From Woeseiaceae bacterium (GTDB lineage: Bacteria > Pseudomonadota > Gammaproteobacteria > Steroidobacterales > Woeseiaceae): DNA of 64,000 nucleotides. This document shows positions 49,422-58,139 of this stretch, one piece after another. The position numbers and the translations under genes were made by a program. The notes beneath the pieces are model-generated. The model made no database searches. It had not been told where the DNA came from and saw nothing but the letters and a program-made list of their open reading frames with translations. Location of the stretch: NCBI GenBank assembly GCA_024640345.1, contig JAHEFD010000008.1, positions 1 through 64,000 on the forward strand, read 5' to 3'. How positions within the stretch are numbered: the first letter of the stretch is position 1; every line of letters begins with the position of its first letter.

Positions 49422-49466
49422 TCGCGGCTGAAGCGGCTCCTGCGGCAGGAGAAACTTCAGCCGCGA
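49422..49466. repeat. REP-like nested palindrome between priA and argS
   Basis: TCGCGGCTGAAG at 49422-49433 pairs over 12 bp with CTTCAGCCGCGA at 49455-49466. Inside, CTCCTG (49437-49442) pairs with CAGGAG (49446-49451). The sequence, with its GCGGCTGAAG core next to GCTCCTGC, resembles the dispersed REP palindromes of Pseudomonas, Xanthomonas and relatives. It may end priA transcription or stabilise the message. No RAYT transposase gene is in the window. Confidence 0.65.
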
Positions 49467-49479
49467 ATTCTTTGGAAAT

Positions 49480-51222
49480 ATGCACTTGAAAAACGAAATA
49501 GCAAAACTGCTCGAACTGACCCTGTCTGGCATGTCGGACCTGTCTGATGCGCCGGAGATTGCTTCGACTCACACGACGGTGGAGCGAACGCGCGATCCTC
49601 GTCACGGCGATTTCACGACCAACATTGCGATGCGACTCGCAAAATCGGCTGGTCGTAACCCCCGCGAGATTGCACAGGCAATCATCGATGCGCTGCCGCA
49701 GAACGAACTCATTGATAAAGTAGAGATTGCCGGACCAGGATTTATCAATTTTCACGTAAGCAGCATCGCGTCCCATCGCGAAGTTGCAGGCATTCTTGCA
49801 AGCGGCCAGCGCTATGGCCGGCAGGAAACGCGGGCCACGCCGAAAATCCTTCTCGAATTCGTATCCGCCAACCCGACGGGACCGCTGCACGTCGGACACG
49901 GTCGACACGCCTCTTACGGTGCAACCCTTGGAAACCTGCTCGAGGCTGCGGGTTTTAAGGTCGATCGGGAATATTACGTCAACGATGCGGGCCGACAGAT
50001 GGACATCCTCGGCGTCAGCGTGTTGCTGCGCATGCTGGAAGCGGGCGGCTCGACTGTCCGTTTTCCGGACGCAGGATACAAAGGCGAATACATTCGCGAG
50101 ATTGCGGCGAACATTACAGAAGACATATCAAATCTTGATCCCCTCGAGCTATTCAAAGGTCTTCCTACTGATGACAAGGAGGAGATCATCAGTGCACTTA
50201 TTGCGAATGCCGAGCGGCTGTTGGGTGACGACAGTTTCGGAAAATTGCGTCGCCAGGCTCTTGAGTCGATCTTATCTGACATCAAGGACGACCTGGCCGA
50301 ATTTGGCGTTGTGTTTGACAGATGGTTTTCCGAGCAGAGCCTGACGGATGACAAACTGATCGATGATGCGCTCGCGGTACTGAAAAAACGCCAAATGCTC
50401 TACGAAAAAGACGGTGCTACCTGGTTCCGGGCAACGGACTTCGGCGATGAGAAAGATCGCGTGGTCGTTCGCGAGAATGGCAAGAAGACGTACTTCGCGT
50501 CGGATATTGCCTATCACTACGGGAAGCGGGAGCGCGGCTACGATCACCTGATCGACATACTGGGATCGGATCATCATGGCTACATTGCCCGGGTGCGGGC
50601 GGGACTGGAAGCAATGGGTTATGCAGGCGACAGCCTTGAAGTCGAGCTCGTACAATTTGTCACGCTATATCGTGCCGGCGAAAAACTGCAGATGTCGACT
50701 CGCTCAGGCGAGTTTGTCACATTGCGGCAGTTACGAGAGGATGTCGGCAATGACGCGGCACGGTTCTTTTACGTGATGCGCTCGAACGACCAGCATCTTG
50801 ATTTCGACATGGAGCTGGCAAAAAGTCGCTCGAACGACAACCCCGTCTATTACATTCAGTATGCACACGCGCGCGTCGCCAGCGTGTTTCGCCAGCTTGA
50901 GGAAAAGGCATTCACCTATCAACAGGCGGAAGGCATTTCAGCGTTCGCTATGCTGACCGAATCACACGAAAAGGCGTTGATGACCTCTTTAAGTCGGTAC
51001 CCGGAAGTTATCGAGCTCGCTGCCGTCAATCGGGCACCACAGCACCTGGTACATTACCTGCGCGACGTCGCCAACGAATTGCACTCTTACTATAACGCCC
51101 ATCAGTTTATCGTCGAAGACGATGACCTGAGGAATGCCCGTCTCGCGCTGATAGACGCAACACGAATCGTGATCGCCAATGGGCTGGGCATCATCGGGGT
51201 CTCCGCCCCGGAAGCAATGTAA
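49480..51222 (+). CDS. argS: Arginyl-tRNA synthetase
   Basis: This 580-residue class I synthetase charges tRNA-Arg. It has an N-terminal Add-1 domain (RDPRHGDFTTNIAMRLAKSA), the HIGH motif in ANPTGPLHVGHGRHASYG, the Rossmann core with ASDIAYHYGKRERGYDHLID then ILGSDHHGYIARV, and the KMSKS-equivalent LQMSTRSGEFVTL, degenerate as is usual in bacterial ArgS. The C-terminal DALR anticodon-binding domain includes YYIQYAHARVASVFRQLEEK. The length is standard. The ATG at 49480 lies just after the REP-like hairpin. The SPOR gene follows after six bases. Confidence 0.97.
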   Translation: MHLKNEIAKLLELTLSGMSDLSDAPEIASTHTTVERTRDPRHGDFTTNIAMRLAKSAGRNPREIAQAIIDALPQNELIDKVEIAGPGFINFHVSSIASHREVAGILASGQRYGRQETRATPKILLEFVSANPTGPLHVGHGRHASYGATLGNLLEAAGFKVDREYYVNDAGRQMDILGVSVLLRMLEAGGSTVRFPDAGYKGEYIREIAANITEDISNLDPLELFKGLPTDDKEEIISALIANAERLLGDDSFGKLRRQALESILSDIKDDLAEFGVVFDRWFSEQSLTDDKLIDDALAVLKKRQMLYEKDGATWFRATDFGDEKDRVVVRENGKKTYFASDIAYHYGKRERGYDHLIDILGSDHHGYIARVRAGLEAMGYAGDSLEVELVQFVTLYRAGEKLQMSTRSGEFVTLRQLREDVGNDAARFFYVMRSNDQHLDFDMELAKSRSNDNPVYYIQYAHARVASVFRQLEEKAFTYQQAEGISAFAMLTESHEKALMTSLSRYPEVIELAAVNRAPQHLVHYLRDVANELHSYYNAHQFIVEDDDLRNARLALIDATRIVIANGLGIIGVSAPEAM

Positions 51223-51228
51223 TCGATC

Positions 51229-51795
51229 ATGGCGAAACGCAGACGCAAACAGACAAAGCAGGAACATGACTATCCGGGTTGGATGTGGATGCTGTTTGGC
51301 CTGGCCATCGGCCTGTCGGTTGCGTTTGCTATTTACAGGAAGGATATTGACAGTGCGCCCCAGCCTCAGCCTGTAGCACAACAACCTGCGAGTATGACCG
51401 CGCCTATCGAGCAGGAACCGGAGCCTGTCGAGCCACCAGACGAGGCAGCTCCGGAGAGCCGCTTCACCTTTTATGACATGTTGCCAAAGTTCGAAGTCAT
51501 CATTCCGGAAGTGGAGCAGGATGTCAGCCGTGACAGGGCTATTGAAGTCGTGCAGGATCCCGGTCTGTATATCCTCCAGGCCGGTTCATTCGGTGCGCTT
51601 GCAGACGCAGACCGACGCCGTGCAGAACTGGCGTTACTCGGTATCGAATCCGTCATTCAGCGGGTGGCAATCGACGAAAGAACTTACCACCGGGTCCGTA
51701 TCGGGCCAATAGAGAATCTCGATCGCCTGAATCTTATTCGTGATCAGCTGAGGCAGGCCAATATAGACGTATTGCGAATCAGGCTTGGTGACTAG
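51229..51795 (+). CDS. SPOR-domain cell-division protein (FtsN-like)
   Basis: This 188-residue bitopic inner-membrane protein has a basic cytoplasmic tail (MAKRRRKQTKQEHDYPG), one membrane span (WMWMLFGLAIGLSVAFAIY), a Pro/Gln/Glu-rich periplasmic linker and a C-terminal SPOR domain (LYILQAGSFGALADADRRRA; YHRVRIGPIENLDRLNLIRD). SPOR domains bind denuded peptidoglycan at the septum. Its place directly after argS is the usual place of ftsN-like genes in many gammaproteobacteria. It is shorter than E. coli FtsN (319). Its end overlaps the next gene's start by about eight bases. Confidence 0.9.
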   Translation: MAKRRRKQTKQEHDYPGWMWMLFGLAIGLSVAFAIYRKDIDSAPQPQPVAQQPASMTAPIEQEPEPVEPPDEAAPESRFTFYDMLPKFEVIIPEVEQDVSRDRAIEVVQDPGLYILQAGSFGALADADRRRAELALLGIESVIQRVAIDERTYHRVRIGPIENLDRLNLIRDQLRQANIDVLRIRLGD

Positions 51796-52966
51796 GACTA
51801 CTCAAAGCGCAGCAGCACTGGTCCTCGTCCTGGTGGCGGGCTGCGCGACGTCACCACCAGAGATATCCACAACCAGGCCTGATCCGGCACCACCTGCCGT
51901 CCTCCCGGCGGCGCCTCCTGAACCGCCCGTGGCGGCGGTACCTGAGCCCGACATCTCAACCAGGCGCATTACGATCGCGGCTGTTGGCGACATGATGCTT
52001 GGCACCGATTATCCGGAAAATCATCTGCCCGATGATGATGGCGTCAGCTTCCTTGCCGCGGTAACGCCTGTCCTGTCGGCTGCCGATATTGCTTTCGGCA
52101 ATCTCGAAGGCGTGCTCGTTGACGGCGGCGAACCGGGAAAGAAATGCAGCAATCCCAAAGCTTGCTATTTGTTTCGATCACCGTCTCGCTATGTCGAACA
52201 TTTCAAGGCCGCAGGCTTCGATGTTTTGAGCCTTGCCAATAACCACGCGAGAGATTTCGGGGAAGAAGGTCGGCTTGCCAGCATGCAGGCACTTGCTGCG
52301 GCGGGGCTGCATCACTCCGGACTCGAGGGGGACTTCGCCTCGATGACGGTGAATGGATTGAGGATTGCCGTGCTGGCATTCGCCGTGACGAAAAACTCCA
52401 ATATGATGCTTGACTACGAACTCGCGAAAGTGACGGTCAAAGAGCATGCTGCAAGTCACGACATTGTGCTTGTCTCGTTTCATGGCGGTGCCGAAGGCCG
52501 CGACGTAACGCATGTGCCGTTCGCAGAAGAAGAGTATTTCGGTGAACCGCGCGGCGATGTCGCTAAATTTTCGCGCATGATGGTGCAGGCCGGCGCGGAC
52601 CTGGTAATCGGGCATGGCCCGCACGTGGTTCGTGCGATGGAGAATTACAATGGTCGCCTGATTGCATACAGCCTCGGTAATTTCGCAACCTATTACGGCA
52701 TCAGCGTCGAAGGTATTAAGGGTATCGCACCAATTCTTGTGGTCACGCTCAACGGCAACGGAGAATTCGTTGAAGGTCAAATTCATTCGACAATTCAGTT
52801 GCGACCGGATGGGCCCCGTATCGATTCCGATCATCGCGCCTTCAGGCTTATGCGCGACCTGAGTATCGAGGATTTCGGCCAGCCAGGCATAGCATTTGGC
52901 GCCGACGGGAGCCTTCTGCCAATAGCAAGAAAGCCTGTTACGCCGGAGAGTTTCGAATTTAATTGA
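51788..52966 (+). CDS. CapA-family (PgsA-like) metallophosphatase-fold lipoprotein
   Basis: This protein of about 392 residues has an N-terminal lipobox (SAAALVLVLVAGC), a Pro/Ala linker, and then a CapA/metallophosphatase domain: ITIAAVGDMMLGTDY, DIAFGNLEGVLVDGG, AGFDVLSLANNHARDFGEEG, IVLVSFHGGAEGRD, LVIGHGPHVVRAMENYNGRL and IAYSLGNFATYYG. The D, N/H and GHGPH residues of the calcineurin-like metal site are present. Homologues take part in poly-gamma-glutamate capsule synthesis in Bacillus, but no capB/capC genes lie here, so the role is unknown. The GTG at 51788 (or TTG at 51785) overlaps the SPOR gene. Confidence 0.87.
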   Translation: MTRTTQSAAALVLVLVAGCATSPPEISTTRPDPAPPAVLPAAPPEPPVAAVPEPDISTRRITIAAVGDMMLGTDYPENHLPDDDGVSFLAAVTPVLSAADIAFGNLEGVLVDGGEPGKKCSNPKACYLFRSPSRYVEHFKAAGFDVLSLANNHARDFGEEGRLASMQALAAAGLHHSGLEGDFASMTVNGLRIAVLAFAVTKNSNMMLDYELAKVTVKEHAASHDIVLVSFHGGAEGRDVTHVPFAEEEYFGEPRGDVAKFSRMMVQAGADLVIGHGPHVVRAMENYNGRLIAYSLGNFATYYGISVEGIKGIAPILVVTLNGNGEFVEGQIHSTIQLRPDGPRIDSDHRAFRLMRDLSIEDFGQPGIAFGADGSLLPIARKPVTPESFEFN

Positions 52967-52995
52967 ACGGCAGTTGCTGGTAGAGAGGATCTGCG

Positions 52996-54144
52996 ATGAT
53001 GGAATTACCGCTAATCGGCCCCGACCAGGACTTCGCCCTTTGGGCGGTTCTTATCGCTATTGCGGCATTTGGCTTCTGGTGCGAGCGATACCCATGGGGT
53101 AGAAAATACTCCGGCGTGATGCTCCTGATTACCTTGGCAATCGTGCTGGCCAATCTGCGAATCATTCCAACCAAGGCGCCAGCGTACGATGTCGTCTGGG
53201 AATACCTCGTTCCAATCGCCATTCCGTTGCTGCTGTTCCAGGCAGACATGAAGCGCATTGTTCGTGAATCGGGGCCAACGTTGATTGCATTCATTGTTGG
53301 TAGTGCCGCCGTTGCCGCCGGCGCAATCGTCGGGGCTTCGCTGCTCGACCTCGGTCCGAAGGAAGCCGAACTCGCGGGAATTTTTACGGGTACTTACATT
53401 GGCGGCAGCCTGAATTTTGCCGCCGTTGCCGAAGCGACCGACATGCAGAACAGCAGCCTGCTGGCCGCAGCCGTGGCTGCCGACAACGTTATTACGAACC
53501 TGCACTTCCTTTTGATCATCTTCATTCCCGGTATCGCCTGGCTGGCGAAGAGATACCCGACACACCATATGGAAAACGCAGAGGTTGTGGATCTCGGTTC
53601 CGGCAAACCTGTGCATCGTATCGCGGATCTCGATATCGCGGGACTTCTCGCGAGTCTCGCACTTGCCTTCGCAATTGCTGGCATCGGCACGTGGCTTTCG
53701 ACCCTGGCCGGATACCCCCAGTTCGCGATTCTGGTAATAACTGCAATCGCGCTGGCGATCGCGAGCCTTTTTCCCGAACAAATGAAAAACCTCTCGGGCT
53801 ACAGCGAGGCCGGCAACGTGATGATGTTCATCTTCCTCGCGAGCATTGGAGCCAGTGCCGATGTCTGGGAGTTGATTGAAATTGCCCCCATCCTCTTTGT
53901 ATTCGCGACAATCATCATTGTCGTTCACCTGGTTGTGCTTTTCGGACTCGGAATGTTGCTGAAACTCGACCTGGCTGAGCTCGCAATGGCTTCTGCCGTT
54001 TGCATCGGCGGTCCTTCCAGTGCACCAGCACTCGCCTCCGCCAAAGGGTGGAAGGACCTTCTGATCCCGGGCATTTTGGCCGGATCTTTCGGCTACGCGA
54101 CCGGCAGTTTCATCGGTGTAACCGTTGCCGAATGGCTGCGTTAA
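52996..54144 (+). CDS. DUF819 family membrane protein
   Basis: This 382-residue inner-membrane protein has about ten hydrophobic spans. DUF819 signatures include DVVWEYLVPIAIPLLLFQAD, FTGTYIGGSLNFAAVAEATD, AADNVITNLHFLLIIFIPGI and CIGGPSSAPALASAKGWKDL. The two Gly/Asn-rich motifs in inverted halves suggest a secondary transporter. The substrate is unknown. It begins 29 bases after the CapA-like gene, and an AGCS symporter follows after 74 bases, so an operon is plausible. Confidence 0.9.
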   Translation: MMELPLIGPDQDFALWAVLIAIAAFGFWCERYPWGRKYSGVMLLITLAIVLANLRIIPTKAPAYDVVWEYLVPIAIPLLLFQADMKRIVRESGPTLIAFIVGSAAVAAGAIVGASLLDLGPKEAELAGIFTGTYIGGSLNFAAVAEATDMQNSSLLAAAVAADNVITNLHFLLIIFIPGIAWLAKRYPTHHMENAEVVDLGSGKPVHRIADLDIAGLLASLALAFAIAGIGTWLSTLAGYPQFAILVITAIALAIASLFPEQMKNLSGYSEAGNVMMFIFLASIGASADVWELIEIAPILFVFATIIIVVHLVVLFGLGMLLKLDLAELAMASAVCIGGPSSAPALASAKGWKDLLIPGILAGSFGYATGSFIGVTVAEWLR

Positions 54145-54218
54145 CCTCCGGATCGGGCGGGATTGCTGTAATATCGGGCAACTCCGCAAAAAATAACAAA
54201 ATTCCCTAGGACGCCCAC

Positions 54219-55700
54219 ATGCAAGAAATCGTCAGCAATATCAATTCCTGGGTCTGGAGCCCTGCCCTTATTTATCTCGCGCTGGGTGCCGGATTGTTCT
54301 TCTCCGTACTAACCCGTTTCGTACAGTTACGCATGTTCCGCGAGATGATTCACCTGCTGTTTTCGAGCAAGGAATCCGAGAAAGGTATCTCGTCGTTTCA
54401 GGCGCTTGCTGTTTCCCTGTCGGGCCGTGTCGGTACCGGTAACATTGCCGGCGTCGCAGCTGCTATCGGGTTCGGTGGGCCAGGTGCGGTTTTCTGGATG
54501 TGGGTGGTTGCATTCCTCGGCGCATCAACAGCGTATGTCGAAGCTGCGCTTGGACAGATCTACAAGGAAGTGGACGAGGGACAGTATCGCGGTGGACCTG
54601 CTTTCTACATAGAGAAAGCGATGGGACAACGATGGTATGCCTGGATTTTCGCGGTATCGACGATATTTGCATGCGGCGTGCTGTTACCAACCGTGCAGGC
54701 GAACGCCATCAGCACCAGCGTCGAGATCGCTCTGGGTACAAATGGAACCATTGATACATTCCTCGGGTCGATTAGCACGACAAAACTCGCAGCAGCTGTT
54801 TTCGTCGTTACGGTTTTTGGATTTATTATTTTCGGCGGCGTCAAAAGAATCGCGCACGTCACACAGGTCGTTGTTCCTTTCATGGCCATGGGCTATATCC
54901 TCGCAGCGGTCGTAATCATCCTGATGAACATTGGCGAACTGCCAAGAATCATCGGCATGATCATTGGTGATGCGTTTACACCTATGGCAGGGGTCGGTGC
55001 AGCGATTGGCTGGGGCGTCAAACGCGGCGTCTATTCTAACGAAGCCGGCCAGGGCACCGGTCCACACGCGGCATCTGCAGCAGAAGTTCAGCATCCTGCA
55101 CAACAGGGTCTGGTGCAGGCCTTTTCAGTCTACGTTGACACGCTGTTCGTTTGTTCAGCCACGGCATTCATGATTCTCATAACCGGCGCGTACAACGTGC
55201 AAGGCGGTGACAGCGGTTTCATCATCCAGAATCTGCCGGCAGCAACCGACCCCAACAGCGCCGCCTTCACACAAATGGCAGTGGAGAGCGTCCTGCCGGG
55301 CGTCGGCAAACCTTTCGTGGCAGTAGCCTTGTTTTTCTTCGCGTTCACGACCGTGCTGGCTTATTACTACATCGCGGAAACCAACATCGCTTACCTGCGA
55401 CGATTCTTCAGGGTTCCCGGAGAGATGGTGATCCTCAAGCTCGTCATGATGGGCGCCGTTTTCTATGGGGCAGTCAGAACAGCAGAGCTCGCCTGGGGCC
55501 TTGGCGACATCGGTGTCGGCCTGATGGCGTGGCTGAACATCATAGCCATCCTGATTCTTTTCTTCATGGGCAAGCCGGCACTCAAGGCACTTGCGGATTA
55601 TGAGAGGCAGAAGAAGGAAGGGGTCGCCCAGTACACGTTTGACCCTGAGGCGCTCGGCATCAGGAATGCCGATTTCTGGAATAACAGGAAATCCTCCTGA
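54219..55700 (+). CDS. Alanine/glycine:cation symporter (AGCS)
   Basis: This 493-residue sodium/amino-acid symporter is a paralogue of the gene at 38396 with normal family length. Motifs: ALAVSLSGRVGTGNIAGVAA, FGGPGAVFWMWVVAFLGAST, GGPAFYIEKAMGQRWYAW, GVYSNEAGQGTGPHAASAAE. About eleven membrane spans can be recognised. AGGAC precedes the ATG. The SDR gene begins 19 bases downstream. The substrate is probably alanine or glycine. Confidence 0.94.
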   Translation: MQEIVSNINSWVWSPALIYLALGAGLFFSVLTRFVQLRMFREMIHLLFSSKESEKGISSFQALAVSLSGRVGTGNIAGVAAAIGFGGPGAVFWMWVVAFLGASTAYVEAALGQIYKEVDEGQYRGGPAFYIEKAMGQRWYAWIFAVSTIFACGVLLPTVQANAISTSVEIALGTNGTIDTFLGSISTTKLAAAVFVVTVFGFIIFGGVKRIAHVTQVVVPFMAMGYILAAVVIILMNIGELPRIIGMIIGDAFTPMAGVGAAIGWGVKRGVYSNEAGQGTGPHAASAAEVQHPAQQGLVQAFSVYVDTLFVCSATAFMILITGAYNVQGGDSGFIIQNLPAATDPNSAAFTQMAVESVLPGVGKPFVAVALFFFAFTTVLAYYYIAETNIAYLRRFFRVPGEMVILKLVMMGAVFYGAVRTAELAWGLGDIGVGLMAWLNIIAILILFFMGKPALKALADYERQKKEGVAQYTFDPEALGIRNADFWNNRKSS

Positions 55701-55719
55701 CCCGAACCTGGAGAATATA

Positions 55720-56703
55720 ATGAAGAATAGTGTCGTGACATTGGTCGCCATATTGTTGTTCGTGGTTAGTCCCGCGTTTGCCCAACAGGGTTCATCCGCT
55801 GGTAAAGCCCAGCGGGCCATACTCGTCACGGGCGCAAGCACCGGCATTGGTCGCAACATTGCCGAGACGCTGGCTGCCGAGGGTCACTTCGTTTATGCCG
55901 GCGCGCGCAAGCAGTCAGACATTGACGAACTGAGCACAATTGACAACATCCAGGGCATTCGCCTCGACGTAACCATCCAGGAAGAAATTGACGCCGCGGT
56001 CGCAGCGATCACAGCGGAAGGTCGTGGACTCTATGGTCTCGTGAACAACGCGGGTGTTTCGGTGGCAGGTCCAATGATCGAAATGTCCGAAGAGGACATG
56101 CAGTTCCAGATGGGCGTGAACCTGTTTGGCCCCTACCGGGTAACCAAAGCTTTCGCTCCCCTGATCATTGAAAGCAAGGGAAGAATTTCGACTGTTGGCT
56201 CGATCGCCGGTGTTCTGTCCGGTTTTTTTAGCGGTCCCTACGCGATGAGCAAACATGCTATGGAAGCTTTTTCGGACGCCCTGTCAGCTGAAATGCAACG
56301 ATTCGATGTTCACGTCAGTGTCATCGAACCCGGGAATTACAATTCACAGATAAGTAACTCGCGAATACAGCGCCTGGCAGAAAGTGGCGAAACCGGGAAG
56401 GGATCTCTCTTTGAAGAAGACATCAAGGACATGCTCGACGACCCGCGCGATCGATTACGTTACAAGAGCCCGGACGATGTATCCGCCGCCGTTCTGCACG
56501 CCATGTTCAACGATCGACCGAAGCAACGTTACCTGGTTGTGCCTGTCGAGGAGGAGGCAGAGATCACCATGTTCGTCGGTATGTTAAAGCTGATGCAAAT
56601 GAACGACGATCAAGCCTTCAGTTTCAGTCGCGAGGAACTCATCTCGATTATGGACAGGGCCATTACTGCCGCTGAAGCACGACAACCACCACCCGGTGAG
56701 TAA
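55720..56703 (+). CDS. Short-chain dehydrogenase/reductase with an N-terminal signal peptide
   Basis: This 327-residue classical SDR has the NAD(P) motif ILVTGASTGIGRNIA, LYGLVNNAGVSVAGPM, the catalytic Ser in GSIAGVLSG and YAMSK (Tyr about 174, Lys about 178). Before the Rossmann fold stand about 25 residues with all marks of a Sec signal (VVTLVAILLFVVSPAFAQ). An exported NAD(P)-dependent enzyme is unusual, since free cofactor is scarce outside the cytoplasm. GGAGA lies eight bases before the ATG at 55720. The frame is open further upstream into the AGCS gene, but that start is rejected. The substrate is unknown. Confidence 0.9.
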   Translation: MKNSVVTLVAILLFVVSPAFAQQGSSAGKAQRAILVTGASTGIGRNIAETLAAEGHFVYAGARKQSDIDELSTIDNIQGIRLDVTIQEEIDAAVAAITAEGRGLYGLVNNAGVSVAGPMIEMSEEDMQFQMGVNLFGPYRVTKAFAPLIIESKGRISTVGSIAGVLSGFFSGPYAMSKHAMEAFSDALSAEMQRFDVHVSVIEPGNYNSQISNSRIQRLAESGETGKGSLFEEDIKDMLDDPRDRLRYKSPDDVSAAVLHAMFNDRPKQRYLVVPVEEEAEITMFVGMLKLMQMNDDQAFSFSREELISIMDRAITAAEARQPPPGE

Positions 56704-56734
56704 GGCAGCGGCTTGCAACCTCGGGAACAGGAAC

Positions 56735-56755
56735 GGTCAGAGCCTCGGTCTGACC
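56735..56755 (+). terminator. Hairpin between convergent SDR and NtrX-like genes
   Basis: GGTCAGA at 56735-56741 pairs with TCTGACC at 56749-56755 around GCCTCGG. A TTTTT follows at 56765-56769 after a short spacer. It lies in the 65-base gap between convergent genes and probably ends the plus-strand transcript. The spacing to the T-run is longer than ideal. Confidence 0.4.
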
Positions 56756-56768
56756 CCTGGATACTTTT

Positions 56769-58139
56769 TCAATCGCTGCTCGACCCCGCCGACTTAAAGT
56801 CCACGCCAAGCGATCGCAACTTGCGATAAAGATGTGTGCGCTCCATTCCGACGCGTTGCGCCAGCTTGCCAACCTTGCCGTCACAAAGAGCAAGCTGCTG
56901 TTGCAGATACGCACGCTCAAACTGTTCACGAGCTTCCCGTAGTGGCAGAGAAAGCAGGTCCTGCTTGATCAATGGCTCATCTGTAACCGTCGCCGCACTG
57001 ATCTCTCCTTCGACTTCTTCCAGCGTAATCTCATCACTGGTATCCGCCATCAACAGGCGGCGCACAAGATTCTTCAGCTCACGGACATTGTCCGGCCACG
57101 GATAGTTTCTCAGTCGATTCTGAGCCGCTACGCTAAACCGTCGGAATCGCAGCCCTTCCGAATCAACCAGCCTATCGACATAGTAGGCGAGCAGCTCGGG
57201 AACGTCCTCGGCGTATTCGCGTAACGGAGGAACCTTTACCGTAAGCGTGTTCAGGTTGGATACGAGTTCCCTGCGAAGCGTGCCATTGTCCATGGCTTTT
57301 TCATAATTCGTATTGGCGGTTGCCAGTATGCGGGCTGTCAATCTGACACGTGTATGCCCGCCCACGCGAACGAATTCACCTTGCTCCAGGACGCTCATTA
57401 TCAGCTTCTGAGCCTGGTCGCACAGATCCGTCAGCTCATCGATGATGATCGTGCCATTTTTTGCGCGCTCGAAATAACCACTGTAAATATCGCCTCTCGA
57501 CTCGCTGCCAAATAGTTGTTCTTCCGCGTTGCTATCGGTTATTGAAGCGGCGAGAAGCGTTACCAGAGGGCCATCTTCGTGCGGCCCCATGTTGTGTATG
57601 TACCGCGCGAAAGCTCCTCGGCCGGTCCCCGGTTCACCAATGAAAAGCACCGGAGAATCGTGAGCAGCAAACTGCTGCGCTTTCTCACGCAGCGCCTTCA
57701 TCAGCGGACTCCGTCCAATGGGTGCAAGCAATGAAGGCAACAGGCCTCGCGCGGAACCGCTGACCTTCCTGGAAGAGCCGATGGCACGCTCGACGGTACG
57801 CAGCAGTTTGGCAAGCGATAACGGCTTCTCGACGAAATCGAATGCGCCCAGTCGGGTAGCCTCGACCGCGGTATCGACAGTGCCATGCCCCGACATCATC
57901 ACTACGGGACAATCAAGATCGCCCGGCTCGGACCATTCCCGAAGCAAACTAATCCCGTCGGTGCCCGGCATCCAGATGTCGAGCAACACGAGGTCGAACT
58001 TGTCGCCACCTCGGGCCTGGCGAGCTTCATCAGCATCCCCGGCGACCGTCACCTTGTAACCTTCTTCTGACAGAATTTCGTCGATTAGCGCCCGAATATC
58101 AGCCTCGTCATCGACCACCAGCACATTTGCCGTGCTCAT
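56769..58139 (-). CDS. NtrX-like response regulator with degenerate AAA+ domain
   Basis: This 456-residue regulator has a receiver domain ([19 protein letters not shown]; Asp about 54 in [27 protein letters not shown]), an AAA+ domain and a Fis-type helix-turn-helix ([20 protein letters not shown]). Walker A reads [10 protein letters not shown], with Arg (about 174) in place of the usual Lys; Walker B is GTIIIDEL. The GAFTGA loop needed to contact sigma-54 is absent: the corresponding stretch is [19 protein letters not shown]. NtrX proteins commonly lack GAFTGA, so regulation without sigma-54 is likely. The start overlaps the kinase stop by ATGA. Confidence 0.9.
   Translation of the reverse strand: MSTANVLVVDDEADIRALIDEILSEEGYKVTVAGDADEARQARGGDKFDLVLLDIWMPGTDGISLLREWSEPGDLDCPVVMMSGHGTVDTAVEATRLGAFDFVEKPLSLAKLLRTVERAIGSSRKVSGSARGLLPSLLAPIGRSPLMKALREKAQQFAAHDSPVLFIGEPGTGRGAFARYIHNMGPHEDGPLVTLLAASITDSNAEEQLFGSESRGDIYSGYFERAKNGTIIIDELTDLCDQAQKLIMSVLEQGEFVRVGGHTRVRLTARILATANTNYEKAMDNGTLRRELVSNLNTLTVKVPPLREYAEDVPELLAYYVDRLVDSEGLRFRRFSVAAQNRLRNYPWPDNVRELKNLVRRLLMADTSDEITLEEVEGEISAATVTDEPLIKQDLLSLPLREAREQFERAYLQQQLALCDGKVGKLAQRVGMERTHLYRKLRSLGVDFKSAGSSSD

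Noticed and set aside
53011-54189. Minus-strand frame of 392 codons
   Set aside because: Exactly antisense to the DUF819 membrane gene; the hydrophobic codons of that gene turn into a polar, motif-free protein on the other strand.
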